The position numbers and the translations under genes were made by a program. 64,000 bases of DNA. It comes from Typhlomys cinereus. Lineage: Eukaryota > Chordata > Mammalia > Rodentia > Platacanthomyidae. Where the stretch lies: NCBI GenBank assembly GCA_023101885.1, contig JALPQD010000233.1, positions 2,769,501 through 2,833,500 on the forward strand. Direction: 5' to 3'. Below are positions 11,800-25,210 of this stretch, piece by piece (within the stretch, counting starts at the first letter, position 1; each line of letters begins with the position of its first letter). Below the pieces are notes generated by a model that had not been told where the DNA came from, made no database searches, and saw nothing but the letters and a program-made list of their open reading frames with translations.

Positions 11800-12260
11800 C
11801 TCATCTGGCCCTCTGAATCATTTGTGATCTTACAGCAAAGATGAGTCTAAATCTATCGCATCCCCAGCCTTGTCACACATGACTGCTGTTCTGGGAAAAT
11901 TGTTCCTGACAGAGGGTTGAAAGCAAAGGGAGCCTGGCCAGCGCCTGGCTGGCTGATTTGCCGGGAAGATCATTCCCAGAATTTCCTTTTGGCAGAAGCA
12001 GATCCTTCAATTTACATAAAAGTGACCGTGTTTTTCCTCTTACATATAGCCTTTTGATTTACATTCTTCTGCACTGATTCACTGCCTCTTGGCATGTCAA
12101 AAATCACTCTTCAAATTCTAGAATGACTGAATCCTTTCTGGCTCTTCTTCCCAACCACACTCTAACCAACCCTGGCTTGTAGAATGAGCTCCTGCCAGGT
12201 GGTCTCTGAGACTCTGCTCTGAATATGTGGGAGTTCAAAACTTGCTTTCAGCACAGGTCC
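11800..12260. other. Repeat-free, less AT-rich block; candidate conserved non-coding element
   Basis: It lacks recognisable repeats and has near-balanced base composition. It includes a palindromic TTCCCAGAA (STAT-type) motif near 11973. Purely a candidate; conservation cannot be judged here. Confidence 0.25.
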
Positions 12261-12354
12261 TTGAACAGAGTCTTAGTACGTGAGACATTTTAAGGATAGT
12301 ATTATTTAACTAACTAAATAACATATCTTAAAATTGAGCAAATCTTTTTTAAGA

Positions 12355-12475
12355 TTCTGAAGACTTATAAAGGTATTTTATCACATGGTCTCACTATATA
12401 TCCCAGGCTTGCTTCATATTTCCAACCCTCTTACTTCAGCCCAGGATCACAAGTATGTAGCATCATACTGGCTAG
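12355..12475 (-). mobile_element. B1/7SL-derived SINE fragment
   Basis: The plus strand reads GGTCTCACTATATATCCCAGGCTTGC, then CAGCCCAGGATCACAAGTATG, the diverged complement of a 7SL-type SINE (GTCTCACTATGTAGCCCAGGCTGG...). Short and old. Confidence 0.7.
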
Positions 12476-12489
12476 ACAATACTTTGAAA

Positions 12490-14940
12490 CAATAAAAATC
12501 AAATAAGTATTTGCATATTTAAATTGTTAGAGGAATACAGCTGAATATAATAAAATGATGAGATTTAGAACTAAATAAATCAATCTTTGATATCAATGTA
12601 AGTCTTGTAATCTTTCAACTTTGAATTTTAAACTTGAACTCTATAGGCCTTGGGCTTAAGCAATCGGTCCTATCTATGAAGTGGGAATCAGTGACATCGA
12701 CATTACAAAACATTACAAATCTTAAAACAAATAATTCTTGACATATGGGACTAATGTTTTTCATCTATTACCCTTTGTGAAGGTGAACATAATATCGTCT
12801 CACTTTTTTTCCTCTCACTCTAAACCCCAGCAGCTGTTTTTCAGACATACAAAAGATATATATTGAATGACTGAATAAGAGCAGCAGTGTGAATAATCTA
12901 GAATATCAGATAATTGGAGTGAATGTATTCCTAGTGGGGGAAGTTTAAATGTGGCTTTCCACAGAATGAGAATTACATGATTCACGCCTAGCCAATATTT
13001 GTAATTAGTTGCATTCCATAGGAACACACAGGTTGAGCTGAAAACCACCCAAGACTTTGTTGAACAATTAAGGAGCAATTGGTCCGGGACTAACAACCCT
13101 TATAAAACTTAAATAGAAGTCAATAGCAATGCCAGTACCTTTATATTCATTCCTAAAAAAATACATAAGAATCAATGGAACCAGGCTGACATAACATGTT
13201 ATTCTAATGTTTTCAGAGCTTATCTTCATATCCAGAGCAATTTTTTTTGGTATGTTCAAACAAAACAAGTATATCTGGGATGGGAGGTTTGGCACGTTTT
13301 AGGATTTTGATCATATTGATACCAAATCCCTGATTTCAGAGTCTTGAAAAACCTTTCCAGCCAGCATAGATCCAAGATTAATTGGACTGATCATTTTAAT
13401 TTATACCGATGACTCCAGATCATCTTCAGGAATTAAGTGATTTAGTATCTTGTAGCTGGAATATCTTTAACAAAATTATTGGAGGTATTTTATTAAATAA
13501 AGAGAATAACACAAAGCATTAGAACTGATTTTGTCAGTCCTCAGGAAAAGATTTGTTTTGAAACCATAGTATGGGGTTATTTCTAATAACATTTTTAGTA
13601 TATTTTTCAAATAAATCTATCTTTGCAGTGGCTTGCATTCATTTAAAATTGAATCCTAGATATTTTTAAATAATGTGCATTAAGACAGTCAGTTAATCAA
13701 ATTTAAATGGTATACTTGTTTTAAATGCATATTTGAACTTTCTGCCCAGGGGCTTCTTTAGCTTTAGAATGGTATCATGCTTTAGTGAATCAGTTGCACC
13801 AGGGAATAAATATGAATAACTCTTGATTTTATTATTTTACTTATATTGTTTCACATTGTCTAAAGCCATCAAAATATTCATGGCTCTTAAGGAGCATAAT
13901 GTTTTACTGTTCTCTTTTTGGCAAGGGTTTAAGAAATGTATATCATGTATCACTTATGGTGCCTTCTATGAGAAAGAAATTAAGAACTTACAGTGGCAAA
14001 CATTTCCACTCCTGACAAAAAACTCCATAGCTTTAAGCATGTTAACAAAAGACTTGGCTTGTGATTTTTGCAATAATAAACATAGGGAAGAGAAAATGAT
14101 AATGCTCTTAAAAGCAAACAGAACAAGCAATCTTTAATTAAAGTGATTTAATAGCTATGTTATAATAGCTAGAACACTAAAGAAAGTAATCGTTAAATAA
14201 TTAAACATGGAGGCACTGGATATTGTACTAATTCATGGCTATAACCAGAATATCAGCCACAATGTTTTAGATACTAATGGACTGAGTATCTGAGGCAAAG
14301 AAAGTCAAAGGAATGTAGGATACGGAGAATGTGGAAAGTGTGAAAGTAGATAAGACCTAAAGAAGACATAGAGTTGGAAATCTTTCAAAAAAAAGAAGAA
14401 AACATTTGTCAGATTTATCAAAATAAAATGTGCTAACCACCCCCATTTATCTGCTATTGATCCATGTTTTAGTTTTATATTCTGTTTTATATTCTGCTGT
14501 TATAATAAACATTTGAACCAACACTATAGGGAAACAAGGAGATTCTACTGGCTCAGGATTCCAGTTGTGCTTCATGGCACAAGAAATCATACCACCATCA
14601 GGAAAAGCTATTCACATCCACAAGAAGAGCAGAGAACAAAAACCAATGCTGCATATTTGCTGTCTAGTTGGCCAGCTTACCAAATGCCATTTGGCTCTTT
14701 CTCTATCCACCTGTCCAAGGTATGGTCCAGGTTACAATGAGCAAATCTTCCTCATCAAATAAAGCATTAAAACAATCTTTGAAGGTATTTCCCAGAGGCT
14801 TAGTTAAGTACAAAATTCCTCATGAGTATGTCTAAGTTCATCTTTCAGATGTCAAACTGACTGCTAAGATGCAGAATTCATCATAGTATTGATTCAAATG
14901 TCAATGCCTTTGATTTCTTTTTCAAAATATTCAATTTATC
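12490..14940. other. Intergenic AT-rich DNA, nothing identified
   Basis: No clear repeat or gene. The open frames at 12815-13295 and 13823-14137 lack family features. Confidence 0.55.
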
Positions 14941-14944
14941 TGTT

Positions 14945-15112
14945 TACTTATTAAGAGAGAGAGAACATGCATGCCATGGTACATGGTTGGAGGTCAATTT
15001 CTGGAAGTCAATTCTCTCGCTCTACCTTGTGGGCTTTCAGGAATTGAATTCAGATGACCAAATTTACAAGCAGGCACATCATGTGCTGAACTATCTCGCT
15101 GACCTCTCCTTT
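14945..15112 (-). mobile_element. B3/B2-like rodent SINE (old)
   Basis: The plus strand carries GGTCAATTTCTGGAAGTCAATTCTCTC, TACCTTGTGGGCTTTCAGG, then GCTGAACTATCTCGCTGACC. This is the reverse complement of a rodent B2/B3-type SINE whose tRNA head reads GGTC...GAGATAGTTCAGC. Confidence 0.65.
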
Positions 15113-15464
15113 GATTAATTCTAAGGTGGCATTGGAGATATATTAGAACTTGTTTTCTCATTTCCAAAATAGTGACAAAGACTGTCTATTACAGTTAATA
15201 CAAATATTAATATAGATAACTTATTTGAAATGTGTAACTAATGGCACCTTCATGAGGTTTGATATACTATTCCACAATCACAAGTATGTTGTGTACACAC
15301 ATGATTTTTTCCATTTTCCTAGGAATATTCATTATTCGTATGCTAATAATGACAATTTGGTCTGGTGTACACAGGAAAAGGCAGAGGAATGAATCCACCT
15401 GGGACAGTTTTCCTGAACAGAAGACATCTAGTGTTATATGTCATTACCATAGTATAGATTGGCA

Positions 15465-15740
15465 TCTGTCTTAGTCCACTCAGTGGCCAAAGGTAAAAAT
15501 CATGGGCTGATGTCATAAGATCATGTGATTTATTTCTCACAGCTCTTTCTTGAGGCTCAAGTCTGCGATCAGGTGCCTGCTTGGTTGAGTCCTAGAGAAG
15601 AGTCTCTTCTTGTGAATGGTCACTTTTCACACGGCCTCACATGATCTTTCCTCCTGATATACATGCAGAAAGAAAATGGAATCTCTTCTTCTAAAGCCTT
15701 GGTGCTATCATATTAGAATTTTACCTTTACAAACTCTTTT
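15465..15740 (-). mobile_element. MaLR/MER-like LTR remnant
   Basis: The pattern GTCTTAGTCCACTCAG, GATTTATTTCTCACAG, CACACGGCCTCACATGATC resembles the complement of an old mammalian MaLR-type LTR. Boundaries and family are uncertain. Confidence 0.4.
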
Positions 15741-15959
15741 CTAGCTTCAAATGGAATACTATTGGAAATCTGAGTTTTAGCATATGAAGTAAGAAATACA
15801 TAAGTCAGGCCCAAAGCAGAATCTAACCAAAGTTATGAAGACTTTGAAAGAATAGGGACAATAAATGGAGGATCCATCCCGAGAGTTTGTTCTGCTGCTG
15901 CTGTTGTTGATTTTACTTTTTTAAATAAAAAACACAGTACTCAATGTAGAAAACTCAAA

Positions 15960-16250
15960 AAGCTTCTGTTGGCTCACTACTTCAGAAGTTTCAATATACA
16001 ATCAGCTGACTGCTGATGTGATCCTGTGAGCATGTGGCAGTTGGGGCGGGACAAATTGTACTCTTCCCTATGGCCAGGAAGCCAGAGAGACATACAGGAA
16101 TAAGATCCTTTAAGGTGCATCCCCAGAGGTCTCCAGCCTCTGGCAGGCTCCACCTTCTATTTTCCATCATCACCCAATCATGCCATCACACTGTGACTCA
16201 ATCTGTAGATTCATCCATTGATTAAGTGCTTGGTCCAATCACATGTAAGT
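15960..16250. repeat. Possible unclassified rodent interspersed repeat
   Basis: The phrase TTCATCCATTGATTAAGTGCTTGGTCCAATCACATG and the surrounding sequence recall a dispersed rodent repeat. I cannot name the family. No coding capacity. Confidence 0.25.
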
Positions 16251-16280
16251 AAGTGGATCCACTAGCTTGGACCATGCTTT

Positions 16281-16296
16281 TAATCCATGAAGTTTT
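16281..16296 (+). repeat. Target-site duplication (left) of SINE A
   Basis: TAATCCATGAAGTTTT, matching 16584-16599 with one difference. Confidence 0.85.
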
Positions 16297-16316
16297 TTTT
16301 CTAATTTTATTTATTC

Positions 16317-16377
<61 letters not shown>

Positions 16378-16583
16378 ATCAGAGGGCACTGTGTTTCCCT
16401 ATAGTGGTTCAAGAGTGATTTTGGCAATCATCCTGGATTGCTTCTACCTCCTTTTGCCCACCAGGGGTAAAAATACAGAAGTAACCATTTTCCACCTAGC
16501 ATTTTTATGTGGTACCTGGCATCCAAACTCAGGACCTTCTGCTTTAGAGGCAGAGTCTTAATCCCTAAGCCATCTCCAGCCCC
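16297..16583 (-). mobile_element. tRNA-headed rodent SINE, copy A (old, with (GT)n)
   Basis: On the minus strand the head is GGGGCTGGAGATGGCTTAG, and the tail (plus: TTTTATTTATTCATTGTGTG...) includes a long GT repeat. It is flanked by a 16-bp duplication with one mismatch. It belongs to the same broad family as copies B-F but is more diverged. Confidence 0.85.
16318..16372. repeat. (GT)n microsatellite in SINE A
   Basis: About 27 GT units; it grew from the TG-rich SINE tail. Confidence 0.97.
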
Positions 16584-16599
16584 TAATCCATTAAGTTTT

Positions 16600-18640
16600 G
16601 AGGAGACACTGAATATTTAAACTGTAACATATTCAGAATAAAGGAAACACTTTTAGATGTATAATCCATCTTGCTGGAAATTCTTCATCAGAATTAAAAT
16701 TTTTCACAATAAGGTAACAATTTTTCTCAGACAAGGGAATTTTGTACATTTATAGGTTTTAGAGCTAAAGAAAGCTCCTATCTGAGACATGCTGGGGCAT
16801 TTCAGTGCTGGAAACTTGTGCTGGAGTAGTGATGAGTAGTGGTGGAGTAGTGTACACAAAATGGTAGAATAACAACAGAATGGCTGGTCTGCACATGTTG
16901 GATTCTTCCATGAGGCCTAACGTGATGGCAGATATCTACTACAAGTAAGTTTATCTGACTTGCTAGAAAAATCTAAATACATAAAATTAATGTCAGGGAT
17001 CTGCATTCATGATCATAGATCTTCTCTTTTTCAAAAAAAATAAATTTCTACTTCTATTTCAGGAAACATAAGTTTTTGTTAGACATTTTAAATTATCTAC
17101 CTTTGTAGTAGAAATAGAGGCAATTTATTAAGAGATAAAAAGTGAACTTATGAGTGCGGAAATAGGCTACTGACTTGGGAAAAGACACCTAATCAAAGAG
17201 CCTAAATTACCTATTCTAGAGGATCACACAGATGTCCAACTCAGTAAAGTGTGGATTTAAGTACAGGACCATGCATGAATATTTCTCCCATTTCATCTTC
17301 TGATGCACAGGAAGACACTGTTGTATGGCTTTTCCTTCCTTACAGTTAGAGTAGGATCACACAACCACATATTGGCCAGGTGATAATGGCAGCAGTGATG
17401 TGAGTCACCGCTGGGCCTGGAATTACATACACTCTTGGCCTCCTTATGTTCTCTCCTGGACTACGGGTCAACCCTGATATGGATACTTCAGCTTCCAGAT
17501 GATGAATTTGTGAGGTGGGAGTTCATCTAACCTAAACTGGCTTTTGACAACTTAGAACACATTTGTTAAGTTGAAACCACTCAGAGATCAAGTGTAGGCT
17601 AGTTTATACTACATTATCCTGATGGGAGCCATCCTGTTTAAAGCAGTATCCTTCTTCTCTTTTGCCTCATTATATTTTTATTTTAGTTTTTAAAAATCCC
17701 AGCTCAAACCTACTAATGCTATTTGATTAACCCTACTGGGTCCTGATCTGTAGTTTGTAAAACATCCTTTTAAAGAATACCAGAGTTCAGATAAGGTAAT
17801 AAGATGCTTGCCATTCAAACAGATGGATTGAATTAGGTTTGCAAAGATTTTTGGAGCTATAGCTCAGAATAATCAGAATTAGACTATTCTATTGTCTTCC
17901 TAAGTAGCTAAAATATGACCCAGTCTCTTTCATAACAAGACAAAATGCTATTAATATAGCATAAATATTAAGGATGGCTCCATACATAGGACAAAGAAAG
18001 GTACTGAGTTCACAATGATGGTATTTCTTTTATCCTTGATCTGGGATGTCTCAGAGTGCTTAATTCTGATTGGATTTCACTCAATTGTGTTTTCTCTGGG
18101 TTCTAACCTTTCTGTCCCATCTATGGCTTCCTAAAACAGTTGTCTATGGCTCTCCTCCTGTTCACCTGCCCAACTAGTCCTTATGCTTTGAATCTTTTAG
18201 GGAAAACTCAGAAGTAGTTAGGACTTGACCTGTCAACTGTCACAAGAAAAAGAGACATTAAAGTTATTTGTAGTAAAGCGTGCTTTATGTTTCTGTTGTC
18301 AAAGTAAGAAAGCATTGAAACTCAGTGAAATTACAGATCATAATTTCTGAAAAATATAGGAAATCTGGATGTCCTGATATATCTTAGTTTCAGATCTGTC
18401 TCAGCACATCCTTCCATCTGTCACTTAAATTTTTTTTTAAAACTTAAGTAGACTTTTTGTCTCCTCTGTCTCTACTTGAGCTGTCAGGAGGATTTGATGA
18501 CAAGGAGCCAAACAAGCTTTTTACTAATAAGAATTTTTATTGAATTTTTTTCATTAAAATGTCATGATAGTCAAACATAATTTTTAGCAAGGGCAACTTT
18601 AAAACAGATTTAGACCCAAGTTAAAATTCTCTGATATTAC
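16600..18640. other. Intergenic DNA, nothing identified
   Basis: No gene, RNA or clear transposon recognised. Confidence 0.5.
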
Positions 18641-18644
18641 TTAA

Positions 18645-18657
18645 TATGTGTGCGTGT

Positions 18658-18702
<45 letters not shown>
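18645..18702. repeat. (TG)n microsatellite, interrupted
   Basis: TGTGTGCGTGTTCG followed by about 15 TG units and TATGTG variants. Confidence 0.95.
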
Positions 18703-19552
18703 ATAATTAGCAAATGTTTCAGTCATCATAGCTCAAAGCATTAAAGCCTATGATCATGCTCTAATATCAAAATTCTGTATTGTGTGCATTTGCAGAGTGG
18801 GGATAGAGAATTCCTTCCAGCAAGAAAACACATAAAGCTTACAAAACACCACTTAATAAGGAACAAGTTCAGAAACGCTCATATACTATTGCCATTTATA
18901 ACACAGAAGTATCTACCAAGAATGGAGCAGGCACATTTTTCACGCAGGTAAGGACACACACAGAAATTATAGCAAAATTTAAAATGCAACACTGGCACTA
19001 TATACTTAAAGCCCAAACACCTAGGATCCTAGGGTATGAGAACTGAGAGTTCAAAGGCAACGTGGTTTAAAAAACAAGATCCTGTTGTAAAAGCAGGTGA
19101 ATATATTGCATCCATAATAAATTAAGCCATACTGCTGGGTTTTTGTCAAGTATAAAGAGTGATCATTGTTTAATTCCACTGATATTGACATGAACTAGAA
19201 ACAAAAATGACAGGTTACTACAAGCACTGCAGCAGTTCACTCTTGTGAATAGTGGGCAGCATTAGCATTTTGAAGAAGTGAAAACTATCTGAGGAACAAA
19301 ACCTTGGAACTGTATCCAGTGTAGGGCAAGTGGTAAGGGGATCAAAGTCTCTTGAATGCCAAAACCAGTCTCTGAGAGCTTAGTCTTCTTTTCCTGTCAT
19401 TCTTCTATTTCTTTAACTAATAATTATGGAATACATCCATGAATCAGGCACAATGTAAAGTTTCAAGAAAAACAAGAGTAAATTATCCCTTGTTTAAATC
19501 ATTATCTCCATTGTCAGGTCAGGAAAAATTCTTGATAGAAATATTTCCTCTG

Positions 19553-19829
19553 GGGGCTGGAGAGGTGGCTCAGGGATTAAGCCTCTGCCTTGCAGGCAGA
19601 AGGTCCTGAGTTCGGATCCCAGATCCCACGTATAGACACCAGGCGGAAGCGGGGGCGGCCTGCGCTTTTGGTCCTGGTAGGGCGGAGCCTGTGAATCCCG
19701 GGGCAGAAGGAGGTGGAAGCGTCCATGGTGGTTCCCGATTCGTCTGTGGTTCTACACACATACAGACACACATGCGCGCGCACATACATACGCACACACG
19801 CACAATTGAATAAATAATAATAAAAACAG
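19553..19829 (+). mobile_element. tRNA-headed rodent SINE, copy B (full length)
   Basis: It begins GGGGCTGGAGAGGTGGCTCAG with tRNA-like A and B boxes (GGCTCAGGGATT and GAGTTCGGATCCC). A unique body and an AC-rich, ATAATAATAAAA tail follow. A 13-bp duplication AATATTTCCTCTG lies at 19540-19552 and 19830-19842. It is one of the youngest-looking copies. Open frames read from it are artefacts. Confidence 0.95.
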
Positions 19830-19849
19830 AATATTTCCTCTGAAGTCTT

Positions 19850-22800
19850 TAGATACAGTTATGATATCTCTCTCTGGAAAATACCACATCTCGCCTATTT
19901 ATCAATCATAATAGTTACCATGATATGCTTTGCTAACCAGCCTCTGCCCTCTCATTAACATTAACCCAAAAAGTGTTGCCTGAGAGGGAGACAGAGATAG
20001 AGACAGAGACAGAGACAGAGAGAGAACACCTTTGTGTATTTTTTAATACATTTCTGACTTCGGTTGTGATCAAGAAATGCAGAGAGTATGGGTACAGCAG
20101 TCTCGCTGAACATATCTGGGAGAATGTGTGGAGGAACTTCAAATGCATTGTGGCTTGATATTGTAAATGACAGCTATCAAGTGAGAAACAGCTTAATTCT
20201 CATATGCGTCATTGGGTAAATCTCTTAGTTGTGGCTTAAAAGAAAGTGGAACTTCACAGAATAAAAAGGTCTTGTGGAGCATCTGCCACTGTGCAGAGCA
20301 CAAGATTTTTGTTTTGTTTGAGCCAAAATTTTGGCTTGTCTTTTCATTCCCATAGCCCTTCTTGTTTCTCTCCCCAGCATTCTGAGGCACTCTGAGAGAG
20401 TTGTTCCTTTGGAATATTAGCTGGTCTAATCTGTGTTTTCTCTGACCCTTAAGGCCTGGTGCTTTTGTGTGGCTTTACCCTGTTCTATCATAATATCTTT
20501 ATCTGACTGGATTCTGTCTTAGCTGTGTTGATAACTAGTTTGTAAGAAAAACCATGAATTTCTTATGTCCTGACTTGTACTTGCCATTCATTCTTTGTGT
20601 TCGTGGAGCACAGGGTGTGACACATTATAAACTACCCAAACTTGAGTATTAGATGCCCATGTGTTGACTTTCAAGAATATTTTTTCCATTTCTTCCCTTA
20701 AAGGTAAAATAAGTCATTGATTTGACTGTTCTCTGAGTTCTTTATTCATTTTCGTTGTTTTTTCCTTTAATAATCTCTGATCTCCTATTTTCCTTCAGAG
20801 TCCTAATGCCCCATATACTGAGAAAAATGTGCAAATTATTCTTTTGAACTGAGTGTGGAGAGAGAGAAGCCTAAATGTTCACATGACCTTAAATTTTCAG
20901 TTTTTATTAAGAGAAACTAGATTGAAATGAATTAGAGGACAGTAAGTAAAAAGGACCAGTATATGTCTATGTGGACTATAGTTCTCATCTGAAAGGAACA
21001 GGAAATGGTTTATTCTGGAGTCAAGCAGGACCGATCACATCACAGCCAGGATATATGGATTCAGGGTACACTGAACATATTATTTCAATGTAGAAAGAAT
21101 TGCATCAAGATTGTATAGTTGTAGAAAACAAGAAAATCAAATTGAGGTATTTCACAAATACATTAATAAAAACAACAGGTTTATAACAAAATGGATAAAT
21201 CTCTGCTCAGCTTTCAGATGCTGTCTGCTGACATTCTTATCTTTTCGGTTGGTGGAAACTAGTGTTCTGTTAGTTAAGGCACACTGAAAGGCTTCATCTG
21301 ATAGTTACAAGGATATTAGATCAAACACAAAGGTGGGCAAAGAATAGCTACTTAAGGGAATAAAACTAAATGAAGATAATTTGGACCTTTCAATTATCTC
21401 TGGAAGTTCTAATTAATCATGTAGAATCTCTAGTATTGCAATGCGGTAACTGATATGTACCTTTCCCTTCTCCCTTTGTTGTTTCCATTCTCTCCTACTT
21501 ACACCTGAAAGCATAAGAGTGACCCATAAGAGTGACGAGTTTATGGTTTCTTACATACCTCATTATAGGAAATATGTGGGCAAAAGAGTCTTATTGGAAG
21601 GCATAGAGATGAAAAAGATTAGTGTAGTATCTAATTGATTATCTTGATAACTTGTTACTCTACACTTGCAATACCTTACCTCATAACTTCGTAAGTTTAG
21701 TAAACTCAATTTATCATACTTTTGATTCAAAACCTCAGTTCGAGAACTAAAGTAATTTTTAAAAATTTGGTTTTTATTTTCCTATGGCTTTTAGGAGACA
21801 TCCAGTCTTTGACAGCATTTCTGAGAAGTTTTTAGTTACCACACACAGCCTTGGTACAGGTCATGACAGAGGCCGCAGGCTTCTTTCCTTCTCTAATCTC
21901 CATGTTTTATACTAGAAGATCCATTTGCTATTTTCCAAATTTGAAATACTGGAAAAACTCAAGTATAAGTGGAAGTAATTTATCCAGGCCTAACTCTTGG
22001 GAATGCATTGTTAAGTGAAAGGTGGACATTTCCGAGTTTTCCCTACTCTCTGTCCACTTCCATGTTAAGAATGAAAAGAGTGAATAAGTATTGTAGAGAA
22101 AAGAGGATGTAGGTTTGGAAAATTTCTTTTCTCTTAATCTTTCTGCCTGACACCGGAAAAAGGAAAAATAAAAAAATAAAAAGGAATGATTGCTGTTGTT
22201 CCAGACAACAGGAAATCTATTGGTTTTGGATTTTTCTACGAGGTATCTATCCATGTGTGGAATCAACATATTCAGGGAAGAAAAAGAGACTGATTTCTTA
22301 ATATTTTTTTAGAAAACAAAACTGCTGAGACAGCAAATGATATTCAATCCTATTAAAGAGACTAAGTACGGGCCTTCAACAAAGCCCTTCCTTATATTCC
22401 TTCTATCGGGGTGGGGTGATATGGTTCTACAATTCAGGGAGATTGGAAATTATAGAACATCTGCGGTGAAATTGGTTTTCTGTGGAAAACTGATGAATCA
22501 CTTACTGCCAATGACTCGAAGGAAAAGCACTTGTTTATGCCCTTATGTAATGAATTTTTATGAGGTGAAGTTTGCTGTTTATAAAAAATATACTTTAAGC
22601 TGTTGTAGATGTAAAATAATAGAATTCAGAATTCAGAGTAATGCATTACAGCAAAGACAGTCACCAGCAGAATATTATCTGCTTACAAAACACCCAAACA
22701 GGGCTATTACTTCTGTAATGGAATTAAAAAAAAAAACCCACAGAGTTGGATTCTAGAAGAAAAAGTATTTAAAGAGACATAGCTGAAATAGACAGCTCTA

Positions 22801-24460
22801 AAATTACATGTATTTTCAAAGAAAAGTTATTAATTCTTGTATTGTGTTTCTGTACTCCAGCTGTGTTTTCCGTCAAAGAAAGAATGTCAAAGGACATGGT
22901 AAATGAAAAGTGGCACTCCTAAGATTCACGACAAACAGGGACAGGGTGGTGAGGTGTATGTGGGGTGGATGTTTGGCTCTCTGCATCATTGTAAATTTGC
23001 CTGTGGACATCTCACAGCAAAATCATCAGCTGCTCTGCTCAATATTTGTGAGGGGCTTGATGATCAAACCCCAAACTCTCAGCATCTTCTAACACCTGCA
23101 GCACATCTACGTGGTGTTTTTGATTATACTCTCACAAATATGGGAAATGAAGCCTCTCTATTTCCCAGCCTCACTGACTGTTTGGTTTTGTTTCAGAGCC
23201 TCATCCAGTTGAAACTGAAGGTTTTTGTTTTTTTTTTTATTTCCAGGTCAAAAATGGACACATACAGACAGAAAAAAGGCACACATTCAATATTGGACAG
23301 GAGCACTTGTTCTCAGAGAATTTATTTGTCCTTTGTACTTGATCTGGAGATAAGTATGTTTACTGCAATTGATAACAATTTCCCTTAGTGTACTACTACT
23401 ATTTTCTATGTCTTATGTTTTGTTGACCAGAAAGGCACTCTCGCAAATGGCCGTGGGCTGGAACCAATGGAGGCTGGGGGAAGAAGGTAGCATTTCCTGA
23501 GTTCGCGTTCCTCAGGGAAGCATCCTACATATCTCAAAGCCCAGGGAAGCCGCTGGCTCCACTAGTTCAGAATTGGAACTATTTGCATCTTGTCCCAGCT
23601 GAACCTGAAGTTTGTACTCATCTTATCTCTTATTGGCAACCAAATCATAACACTCAGAAATGTCAGCCTAGCTGTGTCTACATCTGGAAAGAGTACAAAA
23701 TCCTAGAGCCATTTTATAGGTTTAGGCAATTGATATTATGTTACTGTTACTTCAAGTGATCTGATATGGTGCATTAGTTTCTAGGTATTTTAAAGTAAAC
23801 AAAGGAAGCATTTTACATGTACTTGTATTTATGTGAAAATACAGCACAAATACTTTTGGAAAAGGGAATGGGAATGTTTACCTTTTCCTTTGTGCCTACA
23901 TACTTCTATTTTTTAAAAATGTACATTCTGTATGGAGTTGACATTCATATGTAATTTAAGATGCATAAAATTATTCTGAGTTTTTTCCACAGTCCTGTTT
24001 GACTACAAAGACAGGCTTTGTTTTCATGCAAAAAAAATCAGGACTCTGGCAATTTAGAATTTGTAACTCCTACATTCTCTCATACATTCAAAATCTTTAC
24101 TACCTAGGCAGATGTTTTACCTTTGGAAGGAACTGAAACTATATTAACAATGAGATTTTTAAAGAAATATTTTTGTTTTGGTTTAAATAAAAAGTACTAT
24201 ATTCCAACTGCATAAAATTAGAAAATAAAAACATAAAGAAGAAAGTAAAACTTGAATTACTGAGAAGCGATTATTGCTAATGCCTGTTTAGCTCACATCT
24301 GAGATGGCATTATACTTAGCTTGGATTTTGCTTCTTTCACATTAACATTACATAATGAACACTTTTTAATAACACATATTTTCACAAACTTGTTTTCTGT
24401 ATTATTGATATAATATCATTCATCTGTAAAGCATAATAAAATTTAAAGATAAATAGAAAG
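19850..24460. other. Repeat-poor intergenic stretch
   Basis: Nearly 4.6 kb without a recognisable transposon, apart from a short GACAGA-type simple repeat at about 19985-20022. It includes the longest open frame outside PEX2 (22903-23388, 161 codons) and another of 139 codons (22337-22756). Neither shows a domain, signal peptide or known motif, and about one frame of this size is expected by chance in a window like this. Confidence 0.5.
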
Positions 24461-24464
24461 GATG

Positions 24465-24800
24465 AATAAAATTATACTGAGTGAAGCAACTGATGCCCAG
24501 AAAGATGACTACTACATATTCTCTCTCATATGTGGGTCCTAATTTCAAGTCCTTAGATTTGTGTACTTGATATGGAAGACTTGTGGAAGGAAGATTATTA
24601 AGGAAACATTGGAGGGAAGGGGGAGAACAGTACGTAGGAATAGGAAAGTACAGTGGGAGATTTCTGGAGGAGGGAGTTCAAACAGAAATGGACATGGAAA
24701 GATGGGGGTGATGAAGGAAGGGAAGCAAAATTAATCAAAATGAAGAGGGTGTGATAAAACTATAAGGAATCTTACCACATTTATATACTAAAAATATATG
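24465..24800 (+). mobile_element. Old LINE-1 3' fragment
   Basis: It contains TACTGAGTGAAGCAACTGATGC, CAGAAAGATGACTACTACAT and ATTCTCTCTCATATGTGGG, the decayed end of L1 ORF2 (compare the usual ...AGAAAGAC...TGTTCTCACTCATATGTGG). A G-rich 3' UTR-like part follows. Confidence 0.7.
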
Positions 24801-24980
24801 ATTCACATAGAAAAAGAGACAGAGAAGAGAAATATCTTGTAGAGCTGGAAAATGCTGCTCCTAAAAGTCATGGGTTATCAAATTAAAGTTCAGTGACAGA
24901 TGTGAGATAGCTCCTTAAAGTTTTTGGTCAGGGAGGCATCAGAGGTCCCTCAAACAATAAAGATTCTTGCCACACCTCTT

Positions 24981-25210
24981 TTTATAATTTTATTTTATTT
25001 TTTATTTCTTCCACTCATACAAAGTTGATAAGTACCCCATTCTCCTCCCTCCCCCATCCCTGGATCCCCTTGCTCCCTCCCCACGTTTTCCCTTTCCTTT
25101 TCCCCCCTCCCTCCCTTTCTCCCAGTGCCCCTTCCTCCCCCCTCCCATTCCTGGAGCATCCTATAGTGTGCATGTCAAACTTCTCTTTGGGTCCTCCTGT
25201 CTGATGATTT
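24981..25210 (-). mobile_element. LINE-1 3' UTR fragment (truncated insertion)
   Basis: The reverse complement of the same L1 3' UTR seen at 8.1-8.6 kb: T-rich tail, TTCCACTCATACAAAGTTGATA, pyrimidine (C/T) tract, then GGAGCATCC. An 11-bp duplication CCACACCTCTT lies at 24970-24980 and 25211-25221. Confidence 0.88.

Noticed and set aside
19553..19640. A genuine tRNA gene suggested by the A/B-box sequence
   Set aside because: It is the tRNA-derived head of a SINE with a tail and target duplication, without an intact cloverleaf.
22337..22756. 139-codon open frame
   Set aside because: No recognisable family features and no splice or promoter context; treated as chance.
22903..23388. 161-codon open frame, the longest outside PEX2
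   Set aside because: No domain, signal peptide or recognised motif, and weak codon character. Given the stop frequency here about one such frame is expected by chance in 64 kb.
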